Positions 1 through 7,292 of a stretch of 11,210 nucleotides of DNA are shown here, one piece after another (positions within the stretch are counted from its first letter, which is position 1; the number at the start of each line of letters is the position of its first letter). The position numbers were made by a program, and so were the translations under genes. Location of the stretch: positions 1 to 11,210 of the forward strand of contig JALLAP010001693.1 in NCBI GenBank assembly GCA_036939355.1, given 5' to 3'. Under the pieces are notes generated by a model. The model worked only from the letters and a program-made list of their open reading frames with translations. It had not been told where the DNA came from and made no database searches. The DNA is from Thalassiosira profunda. Taxonomy: Eukaryota > Bacillariophyta > Thalassiosirophyceae > Thalassiosirales > Thalassiosiraceae.

Positions 1-83
1 CCGAGGCAGCTGCAATTCCATCGTCGCCGGGCAACCCTTTTCTACCCCTGCTGAGTGAGGGACTGCACCGGGCGTCCGTTGCC

Positions 84-824
84 ATGAACAAATCCACCTC
101 CGACGAGGTGTTTGGCGCCACGCCATCGCTCCAAAGAATGCGAAAGCAGGTGCAGCAACTCACCAATGTGGGGCCGTCATCTCTCGGGGAGCACGCCGGC
201 CTCGGCCTCTTTGCCACCAAGAACATTAAGGCGGGCACCGTCGTGGGCTTGTATCCCGCCCACGCGCTGGGCTACGAGCTGGTCGTGCCCATGAACGAAG
301 GGGGAGATGCAGACGATGACAACCTCCAGGATTTGTCAATGTTCCTCGCGCAGTGCGAGGAGGACGAGGCGTACTTCGCCGAGCATCCCCACGGCAACTC
401 CCCGTATCTGCATGCCACCGACCAACCGCTGTTTCAGCGTTCGTCACTGCTATCGCCGTTGTTTGACGAAGGCAAAGATGAGATGAGTCCGCCGCTGTAT
501 CTCGATGTGAACCCCAGCAGAAACGAAGAGTTGGATGGCATTTGGACCTCACATTACATCAACGACGGTGCCAGTTTGCTCGATGTGCAAAAAGGTGGTG
601 CTGCGTCTATTGGCGAGGCAATGGAGGAATACTACGTCCAATCAACGCAGCAGAAAAACTGTATCCATATACCATTTGGCCCAGAGGTCAATCTAAGAAG
701 AGGTGGGCACGCGCAATTTTCGTTTCAAAACGCCCATCCCATGTTGTCCCACNCACCGGTTTCAAGTAGGCGTGACGGTCGATTTCGAAATATTTTCAAA
801 GGTGCACCCCCTTGGTGCATCTGA
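84..824 (+). CDS. SET-domain protein, C-terminal half replaced by transposon-like sequence (partial or broken gene)
   Basis: SET domains usually transfer methyl groups from S-adenosylmethionine to lysines of histones or other proteins. Residues 39-58 (GLGLFATKNIKAG...) fit the opening SET motif. Residues 153-163 (IWTSHYINDGA) fit the core that normally reads N-H-S/C, here N-D. Residues 192-199 (NCIHIPFG) fit the NC strand. The closing motif (GEEL...YG..Y) is absent. From codon 200 (base 681) the reading frame runs into the left inverted repeat of the element at 681-2188 and reaches a stop at 822-824 in non-homologous sequence containing an N (753). The domain is therefore truncated and probably inactive as read, unless the join is an assembly error. 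ATG at 84 (gccATGA) is the first Met, but the frame is open with plausible coding back to base 3, so the gene may start outside the window. The family call is fairly sure; the substrate is unknown. Confidence 0.6.
   Translation: MNKSTSDEVFGATPSLQRMRKQVQQLTNVGPSSLGEHAGLGLFATKNIKAGTVVGLYPAHALGYELVVPMNEGGDADDDNLQDLSMFLAQCEEDEAYFAEHPHGNSPYLHATDQPLFQRSSLLSPLFDEGKDEMSPPLYLDVNPSRNEELDGIWTSHYINDGASLLDVQKGGAASIGEAMEEYYVQSTQQKNCIHIPFGPEVNLRRGGHAQFSFQNAHPMLSHXPVSSRRDGRFRNIFKGAPPWCI
681..761 (+). repeat. Left terminal inverted repeat
   Basis: Pairs with 2101-2188 on the opposite strand. The first 32 bases differ from the partner only at 693 (c/t) and 709 (a/t). The middle is diverged, with a longer G/T-rich stretch on the right arm. 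The arms converge again at catgttgtcccac (740-752) and CCGGTT. The single N at 753 lies here, between two CAC triplets (750-752 and 754-756); the right arm has only one CAC at this point. Confidence 0.75.
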
Positions 825-1330
825 GAATCTGAGGCCAGGAATCGACCTCGCCGCCCAAGACGATGGCACATCGGACCGGCTCTCCGACCCACCCACCTCC
901 GAGTTCAATACCCAGAGTCCAGTATCCCCGCTTGTCCGGTCGAGCGGGGCGCGGTGGTTCTCTTGCTAGAGCACCTAACTCAACCCATCACCGAGAGGGC
1001 CCCCCTCCTCACGTCTGCCTCGTTCTTGGCGCCCCTTGGCCTCCATCGAGCCGGCCAGGGCCGCCCCGCGTCCCTCAAGTACCCTATCGAGGGGCAGGGG
1101 GCCGAGGGTTGGCGTCGCGGACTCCACAAAAACGGTCGCTTCGTCGAAAAAGGCGTCGTGCATGTGATGTGTTTGTGAGAGAGATGCCGAGAGAGGATGG
1201 GAGGGCCTCCCAAATCGCCGCGGCTTGGCCGCCTTCGCCGCGCATCGTGTTGGTGCGTTCACGGTCGAGATTTGGGGCGAGGGCGTCGATGAGAGCACGC
1301 TCTGGACGTCCAGATCGACGTGTGCATGCG

Positions 1331-1700
1331 GTTGCAATTGCGGGGGAGGCGGGGAGAAAGCGGAGTTGCAATGCAAAGGACACGGCCGAGGCTCTAGAGC
1401 TGTGGAGGGTCTAATGCGTCAATCGCTCGATGGGGGCAATGCGGAGGTCGCCAAGGATACGTTGATTGAGCGGCCGGTCGACGCTGGCGTCGTTTCCTTC
1501 GTTGTGGATCAAGGACGACGAGGAGGTTGCAATGCGAGGGGAGATGGGCCAAATGCGGAGTGCCCGAGCGAGAGCTACTCGGAGGGCCCAAGTGCAATTC
1601 CCTCGATGGGGGAAACGCGGAGGGGCAGAGGGAGCGCGGATAGAGTCGAGCGAGCATTGTGGCGTTTCTTTCGCTGTGATCGAGAAGAGGAAGACAGCGG
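1331..1700. repeat. Two decayed direct repeat units of about 176-195 bp inside the element
   Basis: Unit 1 (about 1331-1525) and unit 2 (about 1526-1700) share, in order: gttgcaat(t)gcg with a purine-rich run (1331 and 1526); an agagct...ggaggg block (about 1400 and 1572); ctcgatggggg followed by a few bases and gcggagg (1426 and 1602); and a ggcgt(cg)tttc-ttcg-tgtg block (about 1484 and 1660). Offsets vary from 176 to 195 bp, so indels have accumulated. A still weaker third copy may precede at about 1245. The alignment was made by eye. Confidence 0.5.
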
Positions 1701-1723
1701 AGAGGAGAAGGACCGGAGAGCAC

Positions 1724-1765
1724 GGACCGACCGAGAACGAGGAGGGACCGACCGAGAACGAGGAG
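1724..1765. repeat. Perfect 21-bp tandem duplication
   Basis: Two exact adjacent copies (1724-1744 and 1745-1765), each beginning ggaccgaccgag and ending acgaggag, within the purine-rich core of the element. Exact identity suggests a recent slippage event compared with the decayed units nearby. Confidence 0.9.
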
Positions 1766-2100
1766 AGTCGCAGGAGGCATTGGAAGCCGAGAGTGCGGAG
1801 GCGACGCGCCGGGCGGTCGCCCAACCGTGCTGCCCGGAAGCAGATCCTCGAGTCCAAAGGCTGTTGCTCAGAGACCCGAACACCGAGCGGATGCGAACGA
1901 CACTCGAGAGGCTACAAAGAGAGAGAAGAACGTGGACGAGACGTCCAAGATGGCCTCCCAACCACTCCGGATGGTTGCGGGGCGTGAGCTGTGCTCATTG
2001 GCTTCTTTGGAGGGCTCAATGTCGAGCCGTCTTCGCGGAGGGCGCCAACCGTCACGCACCGTCGAGGCGAACGCTTGCTTGCTCTAACAAAGTTTAAAAT

Positions 2101-2188
2101 AACCGGTGGGACAACATGGCACGCCCAAACACCCCAAAACCACGAAATTTCAAACAGCGAGCCCACCTCTTCTTAAATTGACCTCTGG
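2101..2188 (-). repeat. Right terminal inverted repeat
   Basis: Reverse complement of the left arm. It contains gtgggacaacatg (2105-2117) and ends acctctgg (2181-2188). It is a few bases longer than the left arm because of a G/T-rich insertion in the middle. Its outer end lies 240 bp upstream of the ATG of the SLC35-like gene. Confidence 0.75.
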
Positions 2189-2428
2189 CGCGTGCGGTCA
2201 TTTTCCGGATCGGCCCCGCCAAGCGCTCCCCAGCCCCCCCGGCGCCCTTCCACCCACCCCCGCGCGACAATATACGGCGAGAGGGGACGTCGAGGGCACT
2301 GCGGCAGGGTACCTCGTAGACGGGGCGCGGAGGGAGCTTGAGGCGACGACGACGGTGCATAAACTGACACACCGTTGCAACTCGTGCTCGGTGCACTCCT
2401 GCAACGTCGGAGCCGTTCCCGCGCAACG
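2189..2428 (+). promoter_or_regulatory. GC-rich upstream region / 5' UTR of the SLC35-like gene
   Basis: 240 bp between the element end and the ATG at 2429. It contains C-rich runs around 2230-2265 and a single AT-rich patch (caatatac, about 2269). No clear TATA box, repeat or additional gene is visible. A promoter role is inferred from position only. Confidence 0.35.
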
Positions 2429-3799
2429 ATGGGCGCCTACACGTTCTACAAGCGGCATTGCATATATTTCCCAGCAATGGCGGGGTGGTTCATCTGCTCG
2501 GCTGGACTCAGTTCATACAACAAGGTATGTGCACGAGTTCTGTCTTTTTGCAATATAGGCCGAGCCGATGACCCAACCCTCAACATGCCACTTGCACCAA
2601 AGGTCATATTCGGCCAAGACCACGCGGCGTTTCCGTGCCCGCTGCTCTTGACGAGCATACATTTCTTCATTCAATGGGTCTTTTCCTACAGCGCGTCGTC
2701 CCTCTTTCCGGGATACTTCGGTGGGGAAGTCGTGAAGGAAATGTCGTGGAAGAAGTATTTGGGCGTGTCAGTGCCATGCGGAATCGTCACTGCGCTGGAT
2801 GTCGGCTTGTCGAATCTATCGCTGGTTCGAATATCCGTCACCTTTTTTACAATGGTGAAATCATCGTCGCCAATCTGGTGCTTACTGAGCGCGTTTACCT
2901 TTGGATTGGAGAAGATTACATGCAATCTAATCGCGGTGGGGGGTCTGATAACGGCCGGCGAAGTTCTCACAGCATTCGGGGAAGTGGACTTTGACTTTGT
3001 GGGGTTCATGCTGTGCACGGCAGCAGCCGTCTGCGGCGGCATCCGATGGACATTGGTGCAATTTAAGCTCCAGAAGCTGGAACCGCCGCTCGGAGGGCCC
3101 GTGGTGACGATGCGGGTTCTTTCCTCGACCATGTTCTTCAGCATGCTTGTCCTTTCCTCCGTGATCGAAGAGCCGTGGAATGCATTGAACGGAGAGCATG
3201 GGGACTACTTTGCCACCTTTGAGGACGGCATAAAAACGATATCACTCGGGCTAATTGGAGCATTCATTGCCATTGCAATGGTGCTGTGCGAATTCTGGCT
3301 AATCCTCGAATCGAATGCAATCGTATTGATGATCGGGGGCGTTTTGAAGGAGATGATCACCATCTTCGCGGGCGTTTCTTTTTTCGGCGACAATCTCAAT
3401 GCAATCAACCTTTCTGGAATAGCGGTTGTCTTCTCGGGGGTCTTCCTCTACAAAGTGAGCCTTCACTTGTCCAAAATGGAAACGCAAGAGAAGGAAGACC
3501 ACTTGGACGTCGAGAAGAATATACAATTCACTCGAGTCGCTTCATCGATGAATGGGTATGAAGACGAGCCGCCACTGCCCCATCGTCTCAAAAGAACACG
3601 CGGGGAGAAGAACTCAGACCCTGATATTGCTCTGAGTTTCAAGGTTGCTGATTTGGGGCTTGATGAAGATGCGTTGCTAGAGATTGAGATGGATATGGAT
3701 CCGTCGTCGCCACTGCGCGGACGACCTAATGGATCTCCCTCCACATCCCGATCCCCCTCAGTGTTTGAATTGGATGGCGACGTCCCCGAGATAACATAG
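2429..3799 (+). CDS. SLC35C2-like nucleotide-sugar / triose-phosphate transporter family protein (one intron, 2525-2602)
   Basis: A multi-pass carrier of the TPT/SLC35 branch of the drug/metabolite transporter superfamily. Relatives sit in Golgi or plastid-type membranes and exchange nucleotide sugars or phosphorylated sugars; the substrate here is unknown. Splicing exon 1 (2429-2524, 32 codons) to exon 2 (2603-3799) gives 430 residues. The junction reads SSYNK-VIFGQDHAAFP, as expected for the conserved NK-(x)F...FPxPLLLTS.H motif. Further family signatures are TALDVGLSNLSL (residues 94-105) and TFFTMVKSSSPIW (112-124), with about ten hydrophobic segments to residue 316. Residues 318-430 form a hydrophilic Ser/Asp/Glu-rich tail, presumably cytosolic. 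ATG 2429 has A at -3 and G at +4. The frame extends upstream only to a TTG at 2375, which was not used. The frame stays open through the intron. The gene ends 55 nt from the convergent TPR gene. Confidence 0.88.
   Translation: MGAYTFYKRHCIYFPAMAGWFICSAGLSSYNKVCARVLSFCNIGRADDPTLNMPLAPKVIFGQDHAAFPCPLLLTSIHFFIQWVFSYSASSLFPGYFGGEVVKEMSWKKYLGVSVPCGIVTALDVGLSNLSLVRISVTFFTMVKSSSPIWCLLSAFTFGLEKITCNLIAVGGLITAGEVLTAFGEVDFDFVGFMLCTAAAVCGGIRWTLVQFKLQKLEPPLGGPVVTMRVLSSTMFFSMLVLSSVIEEPWNALNGEHGDYFATFEDGIKTISLGLIGAFIAIAMVLCEFWLILESNAIVLMIGGVLKEMITIFAGVSFFGDNLNAINLSGIAVVFSGVFLYKVSLHLSKMETQEKEDHLDVEKNIQFTRVASSMNGYEDEPPLPHRLKRTRGEKNSDPDIALSFKVADLGLDEDALLEIEMDMDPSSPLRGRPNGSPSTSRSPSVFELDGDVPEIT
2525..2602 (+). 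other. Intron of the SLC35-like gene (78 nt, phase 0, stop-free)
   Basis: Donor AAG|GTATGT, T-rich stretch at 2541-2549, acceptor ccaaAG|GTC. Removal joins NK to VIFGQDH as in homologues. The length is 26 codons with no in-frame stop, so retention would only insert 26 residues. An AG at 2557-2558 (aatatag) would give a 34-nt intron and break the frame. Confidence 0.75.
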
Positions 3800-3854
3800 C
3801 CTGTAAAAGTTGTGCATAAAACAGCCACAACGAAGCAGGTGTAGTGGCACATGT

Positions 3855-5927
3855 TTATTGATAGGACGGCTTTGTACAGCAGAGGCAGGGCGCGGCGATA
3901 TCAAAATCGGCCCACCTCGACTTCCGTTGCTCGGCCAACAGTTCTGACAGTTGTTGCACCTCCGCCGACATACTGTCTCTTTCTTCTCCGGCAAGGGCTG
4001 GTTTGTCATTCTTCTTCTTACAACACCCTCCCTCGCCTACACGCAGACGTCCCTTCAGCACACCAATCAAGCCCACCAGTCCCCACGGGTTGCCCGGATG
4101 GAACTTCAAGTCCACGCGGAAGACTTCCTCGGCCTCGGCGTAGCGGCTCTGCTCGCACAGCAGTCCCCCCAATGCATGGCGAATCGGCTGCATTTTCCCC
4201 CACGGTTCGTCGTAGTTCAACCCATCCTGCAACTCCACCGCCTTTCGCAGGAGTGGGAACGCCGTGTCGTACTGTCCACTGAAATAGGCAATCTCCCCCC
4301 GCAACATGGGGGCATCCACGGCCAAGAGGTCAGACACCTTGTTATTGTGCAGTATGCGCATCTCGGCGCTCGGGTTGAGCCGCAGGTCGTCCAGCAGGTT
4401 CGCCTCCGTGGTGGCCATTTCGATTTCCCCCGTGTTGGCCAACGCCAATCCCCGGGCGTAATGCAGCGACGCACTCCGGAAGAGCATGAGGAGCGGGTAC
4501 TTTGGGAAGGGGAGCTGGAGGATCTCCTTCCACCGCCCGAACCGCACCAACACATGAATGTCCAGCGCCGCGTAGGATTCTAGATACGCGGTGAGATCCG
4601 GATTTTCCACAAACAGATCCTCGTGCAGGTATTCGTTGAGCTCTCGCGCCTTGGCCATGGCGACGGCCTCCATGCCCCCCAAGATGGCTCCGTAGACGAG
4701 CATGTGAAAGTTGTGTACAATGTAGCCGAAATAGAAGGACTCGGTGCCGGCCGTGTCCGGGGAGGTTCTCATAATCTTTTCATCGGCAAGGATTGCGGCG
4801 TAGTTGTATTCCACACAGGATTGGTAGTCTCCCACTAGGACATCAATGTGCGTGGGCATGTGAATGAGATGGCCGGCATCAGGGAAGTCTCCCCTCAGCG
4901 CCTCGCAAGCCGGGAGCGCCCTCTCCGGGTGGCTGCTCATCTCGCAAAGATGCACGAACATGTGACAAATTCCCGCGTGCTTGGGGTGCAGCCGCAGCGC
5001 CCCCTCCAACACACCCTCAATCTCCTCCACGTCCTTGCTCACCGGCCGTCCCGTGGGGTATTCATACAGGTTCCATGCGTTCAGCACCATGAGGGATTCG
5101 GCGAAGAAGTAGGCCACCTCCGCATCGCGGGGGAACCGGGCGTGCACCTTGCGCAATGCATCCGCGTACGGACGCCCCACGGTCTCTTCCGCCAACTGCG
5201 GGTGAATCCCCGGCTGGCAAGTGAGGGTCCGTATGGCCGCCAACAGCTGCGTCTCCACGTCCGATACGGGCTCCGAAGTGTCTTCCTCGTCCGTCAGCGC
5301 CCTTCGCCAGCCTTTGGGGAGGAAGGACTTCCGATTCCGCTTCTTCAATTCCTCGACCTTCTCTATCGCCAGCAGTGCATGTTTGGCCGCCACCTGCTGG
5401 CTAGGATACAGCCTCCGCAGGACGGCAATATCTTCCCCATTCGCCCCCGCCTCTTCCAATACCGTCTGCTCCTCCTCCGGGTGGTCCGTCGACTCGTAGT
5501 ACGCCGCGCCCTTGAAGTTGTAATTCGGACAGTGGCAGAGGGCCACCAGGCCGTGCGCAAAGGCGCAGTCCGGGGCCAGCGTAAGGCACGCCAAGAAGCA
5601 CTTGTACGCCTCCTCGTGGTGGTACGTGAAGAAGTGCCGCAATCCCAAGTCGAAGTACGTGCGGGGGTTGGAGGCGTCGCCGTTGTTCGACGATTTGGGG
5701 AGGTTGGTCACGAAGTGGCACGTGTAGTCGCCGAGCCGCATGTCGAGAGGGCCCTCGGCGACGGTGCTCTCGTCCTCGGGCACGATGTTGACGGTGTCGT
5801 TGACGTGGGCGTCGGGGTGAAGACCGTTCTTGGCCCCGTCTTCGATGGCGACAGCCGTTTGTTCAGGGCAGTGGCCCCCGACGTCGGCGTCGCCGCTCTC
5901 GACGTCCGACCCCATTTTTCGTTTCAT
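3855..5927 (-). CDS. Large TPR protein of the HMP(S/T)HI family otherwise typical of bacteria
   Basis: Single exon, 690 residues from the ATG whose complement is at 5925-5927 (G at -3). The frame is open farther upstream to a TTG at 6047 but with no earlier ATG; Met 5 (5915), in aaaaATGG, is an alternative start. TPR-like helix pairs span the protein: FDLGLRHFFTYHHEEAYKCF (92-111), AGHLIHMPTHIDVLVGDY (351-368), YIVHNFHML (402-410), and the C-terminal RHALGGLLCEQSRYAEAEEV (583-602) followed by LKFHPGNPWGLVGL (607-620). These blocks correspond in order to a recognisable family of bacterial tetratricopeptide proteins with a GHLVHMPSHI motif, whose biochemical role is not established. No signal peptide or membrane segment is visible. 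The first 80 residues are acidic and variable. A Cys-rich tail (CLCC near the C-terminus) ends the protein. A protein-interaction scaffold is the safest role. Confidence 0.85.
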   Translation of the reverse strand: MKRKMGSDVESGDADVGGHCPEQTAVAIEDGAKNGLHPDAHVNDTVNIVPEDESTVAEGPLDMRLGDYTCHFVTNLPKSSNNGDASNPRTYFDLGLRHFFTYHHEEAYKCFLACLTLAPDCAFAHGLVALCHCPNYNFKGAAYYESTDHPEEEQTVLEEAGANGEDIAVLRRLYPSQQVAAKHALLAIEKVEELKKRNRKSFLPKGWRRALTDEEDTSEPVSDVETQLLAAIRTLTCQPGIHPQLAEETVGRPYADALRKVHARFPRDAEVAYFFAESLMVLNAWNLYEYPTGRPVSKDVEEIEGVLEGALRLHPKHAGICHMFVHLCEMSSHPERALPACEALRGDFPDAGHLIHMPTHIDVLVGDYQSCVEYNYAAILADEKIMRTSPDTAGTESFYFGYIVHNFHMLVYGAILGGMEAVAMAKARELNEYLHEDLFVENPDLTAYLESYAALDIHVLVRFGRWKEILQLPFPKYPLLMLFRSASLHYARGLALANTGEIEMATTEANLLDDLRLNPSAEMRILHNNKVSDLLAVDAPMLRGEIAYFSGQYDTAFPLLRKAVELQDGLNYDEPWGKMQPIRHALGGLLCEQSRYAEAEEVFRVDLKFHPGNPWGLVGLIGVLKGRLRVGEGGCCKKKNDKPALAGEERDSMSAEVQQLSELLAEQRKSRWADFDIAAPCLCCTKPSYQ

Positions 5928-6227
5928 GCCAGGCTGCACCGTCGCCGCCGAGAGAGGTGGGCGGCTCGCTTTTGTTTTGCACCACTTCGGATTTGTGATT
6001 TGTGAGCGTGATTGAGTGTCTTGGGTGGCTGCGCGCGGCAGCTGCAAAAGAGTTTCTGACGCTTGGAGACCAATTTAGTGTTGGGATACCTTCGACCTAC
6101 TACAAAGCTCTTATTATCTTTCACAGAAGCTGGGATCGCTTCTAGATTGTTTCCAACAACAGCATCAACAGATACGAAACAGATGGCCGGCCGACTGGAG
6201 CCAGCGCTACAGGCAAAGGATCACAGA
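5928..6227 (-). promoter_or_regulatory. Intergenic region: promoter side of the TPR gene and 3' side of the WW gene
   Basis: 300 bp between the TPR-gene ATG and the WW-gene stop, both on the minus strand. It holds the 5' UTR/promoter of the first and the 3' UTR of the second. The part next to the TPR gene (5928-6047) is open in frame but lacks an ATG. No repeat or RNA gene is seen. Confidence 0.35.
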
Positions 6228-7160
6228 CTATATCTTTGCCAGTTTGCTTTGAAGGGCGTGTATCCGAATGTCCACGCGCCCCGGCTCGATGTGGGGAGCC
6301 ATCGATGCCACCGGCAGAGAAAACGGCCTCAACGGCACGTAGTACTGATCCACTCCCTCCTCCTCCCCTCCTTGCCCTTTCTTGCCATCCGCAGTCTCTG
6401 AATCGTTTTCGGCAAAATCTCCCCCGTCCACATTCTTCGCCTTCAGCTCCCTCGATACGTTGCAGAGGTCCGCAATCGCTCCGGCGGAGAGACCTTCCAG
6501 TTCCAGCTTTGGCACCGCTGCTCCGTTGTTCTTTTGCGTGTGTTCTTCGTTGATCATGGCTCGTACAGACATCACGAGCAGACCAGGGGTCGTTGAAGTG
6601 GAAGCGCCAAAGCCGGATGGTGCAGTGGGAATTGTTGCATTCGTCTGATTTGCGGGTTGTTGCGGAGGGATCGGCACCGGTTGATGCAGTGGCACGGGTC
6701 CAGGAACCACTCCCATTTGAGGCTGCATTGGTGTGTATTGTTGGGAATAATTGGGCTGCAATGGCATGCCGCCAGATAGATTGTTTGCAACTGGAGGCAC
6801 TGGCACCACCACCGCGGGCTGACCCATCACAGGTTGCGCCGCCATAGCTGGTTGGCCCATCATCACCGGTTGTACACCCCCAAGCATTGATATTGGCTGC
6901 TGCAAATTCTGAAACGGCTGATGTATTGGCTGAATTTGCAGCGGCTGTTGCATAGGAGGTGGCGGCGGCGGAGGGAATGACGGCGGGGGCACCCAGCTCG
7001 TCTCGCCTGTCGATCGATTTGCAAAATATGTCCGCCCACTGACAGGATCAACGGCATGCTCCCATCCCGGCGGAAGGGGAGGCTGTGCCGGCGGAGGCGG
7101 CGGTGGAAACGAAGGGCCGCCGCCGCCGCCGGGAGTCGGTTGATAGTTCGGATGCTGCAT
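6228..7160 (-). CDS. Proline/glutamine-rich protein with one N-terminal WW domain
   Basis: Single-exon gene of 310 residues. The WW domain is at about 29-59: LPPGWEHAVDPVSGRTYFAN, then T-S-W, with both signature tryptophans (W33, W56) and the aromatic Y45-F46. WW domains bind proline-rich ligands. This one is flanked by its own polyproline runs (residues 19-24 and 62-69), which could bind it in cis or recruit other WW/SH3/profilin-type partners. Residues 70-190 are low-complexity P/Q/M/V. Residues 195-310 are more complex, with an acidic linker and an ending rich in conserved-looking residues (YYVPLRPFSLPVASM, then RVDIRIHALQSKLAKI). I do not recognise this ending. ATG at 7160 is the first Met of the frame. 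The gene is divergent from the SCO1 homologue. Nuclear RNA processing is a possible role by analogy with other WW/proline-rich proteins, not shown here. Confidence 0.85.
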   Translation of the reverse strand: MQHPNYQPTPGGGGGPSFPPPPPPAQPPLPPGWEHAVDPVSGRTYFANRSTGETSWVPPPSFPPPPPPPMQQPLQIQPIHQPFQNLQQPISMLGGVQPVMMGQPAMAAQPVMGQPAVVVPVPPVANNLSGGMPLQPNYSQQYTPMQPQMGVVPGPVPLHQPVPIPPQQPANQTNATIPTAPSGFGASTSTTPGLLVMSVRAMINEEHTQKNNGAAVPKLELEGLSAGAIADLCNVSRELKAKNVDGGDFAENDSETADGKKGQGGEEEGVDQYYVPLRPFSLPVASMAPHIEPGRVDIRIHALQSKLAKI

Positions 7161-7292
7161 CGGAGAGAGTTTGTTGCAAAAAAAAAAGCAAAAGCAAAAT
7201 AAAGAGGAGATTGGGAGAGATGGATGGAAAGGCGGACACGCTTCGTCAGATTTCCGCTGTTCCGCTCCTCCTCATCGTCGGCAACAACGGCC
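7161..7292. promoter_or_regulatory. Short bidirectional promoter between the WW gene and the SCO1 homologue
   Basis: Only 63 bp separate the two outermost ATGs (7160 on minus, 7224 on plus), or 132 bp if SCO1 starts at 7293. The spacer is A-rich on the plus strand (an A9 run and aaagcaaaataaag, 7180-7205). Both transcripts must start within or beyond this spacer. No TATA box is certain. Confidence 0.5.

Larger units (their letters stand above)
681..2188. mobile_element. Non-autonomous DNA-transposon-like element with long terminal inverted repeats
   Basis: Bases 681-712 match the reverse complement of 2157-2188 at 30 of 32 positions. Inside these ends a perfect 13-mer (catgttgtcccac) and a CCGGTT follow in the same order on both arms, giving inverted repeats of about 80-90 bp around a core of about 1.35 kb. 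If the end is set at 682, it reads CAGAG, which fits the YARNG end consensus of hAT elements; this is weak evidence and the superfamily is not assigned. No transposase domain is recognisable. The only long open frame (1225-2097) has a TTG start, is Arg/Glu/Gly-rich and overlaps other open frames, as expected of GC- and purine-rich non-coding DNA. No target-site duplication is seen: the 8 bases before 682 are atttggcc and the 8 after 2187 are gcgcgtgc. The left end cuts a SET-domain gene. Confidence 0.6.

Noticed and set aside
863..1414. 183-codon open frame in the left core of the element
   Set aside because: Pro/Arg-rich with no motif, and several other frames are open over the same bases.
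1225..2097. 290-codon open frame inside the element
   Set aside because: It starts at TTG, its first ATG is at about 1413, and the composition is Arg/Glu/Gly-rich with equally open overlapping frames. It runs through decayed repeats and shows no domain. Best explained by GC/purine-rich non-coding DNA.
674..2195. Target-site duplication flanking the element
   Set aside because: I compared flanks with the element starting at 681, 682 or 683; no duplication longer than one or two bases fits.
2375..2428. Longer transporter starting at TTG 2375
   Set aside because: A eukaryotic gene with a well-placed ATG at 2429 (A at -3, G at +4); the extra residues look like translated 5' UTR.
2525..2558. 34-nt intron ending at aatatag
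   Set aside because: It would break the frame after NK, whereas the 78-nt intron restores the family motif.
4848..6005. 385-codon open frame antisense to the TPR gene
   Set aside because: The opposite strand encodes a clear family member; the open antisense frame follows from its GC-rich codon use.
5928..6047. Extension of the TPR protein to TTG 6047
   Set aside because: No ATG in the extension and no family similarity; ATG at 5927 was preferred.
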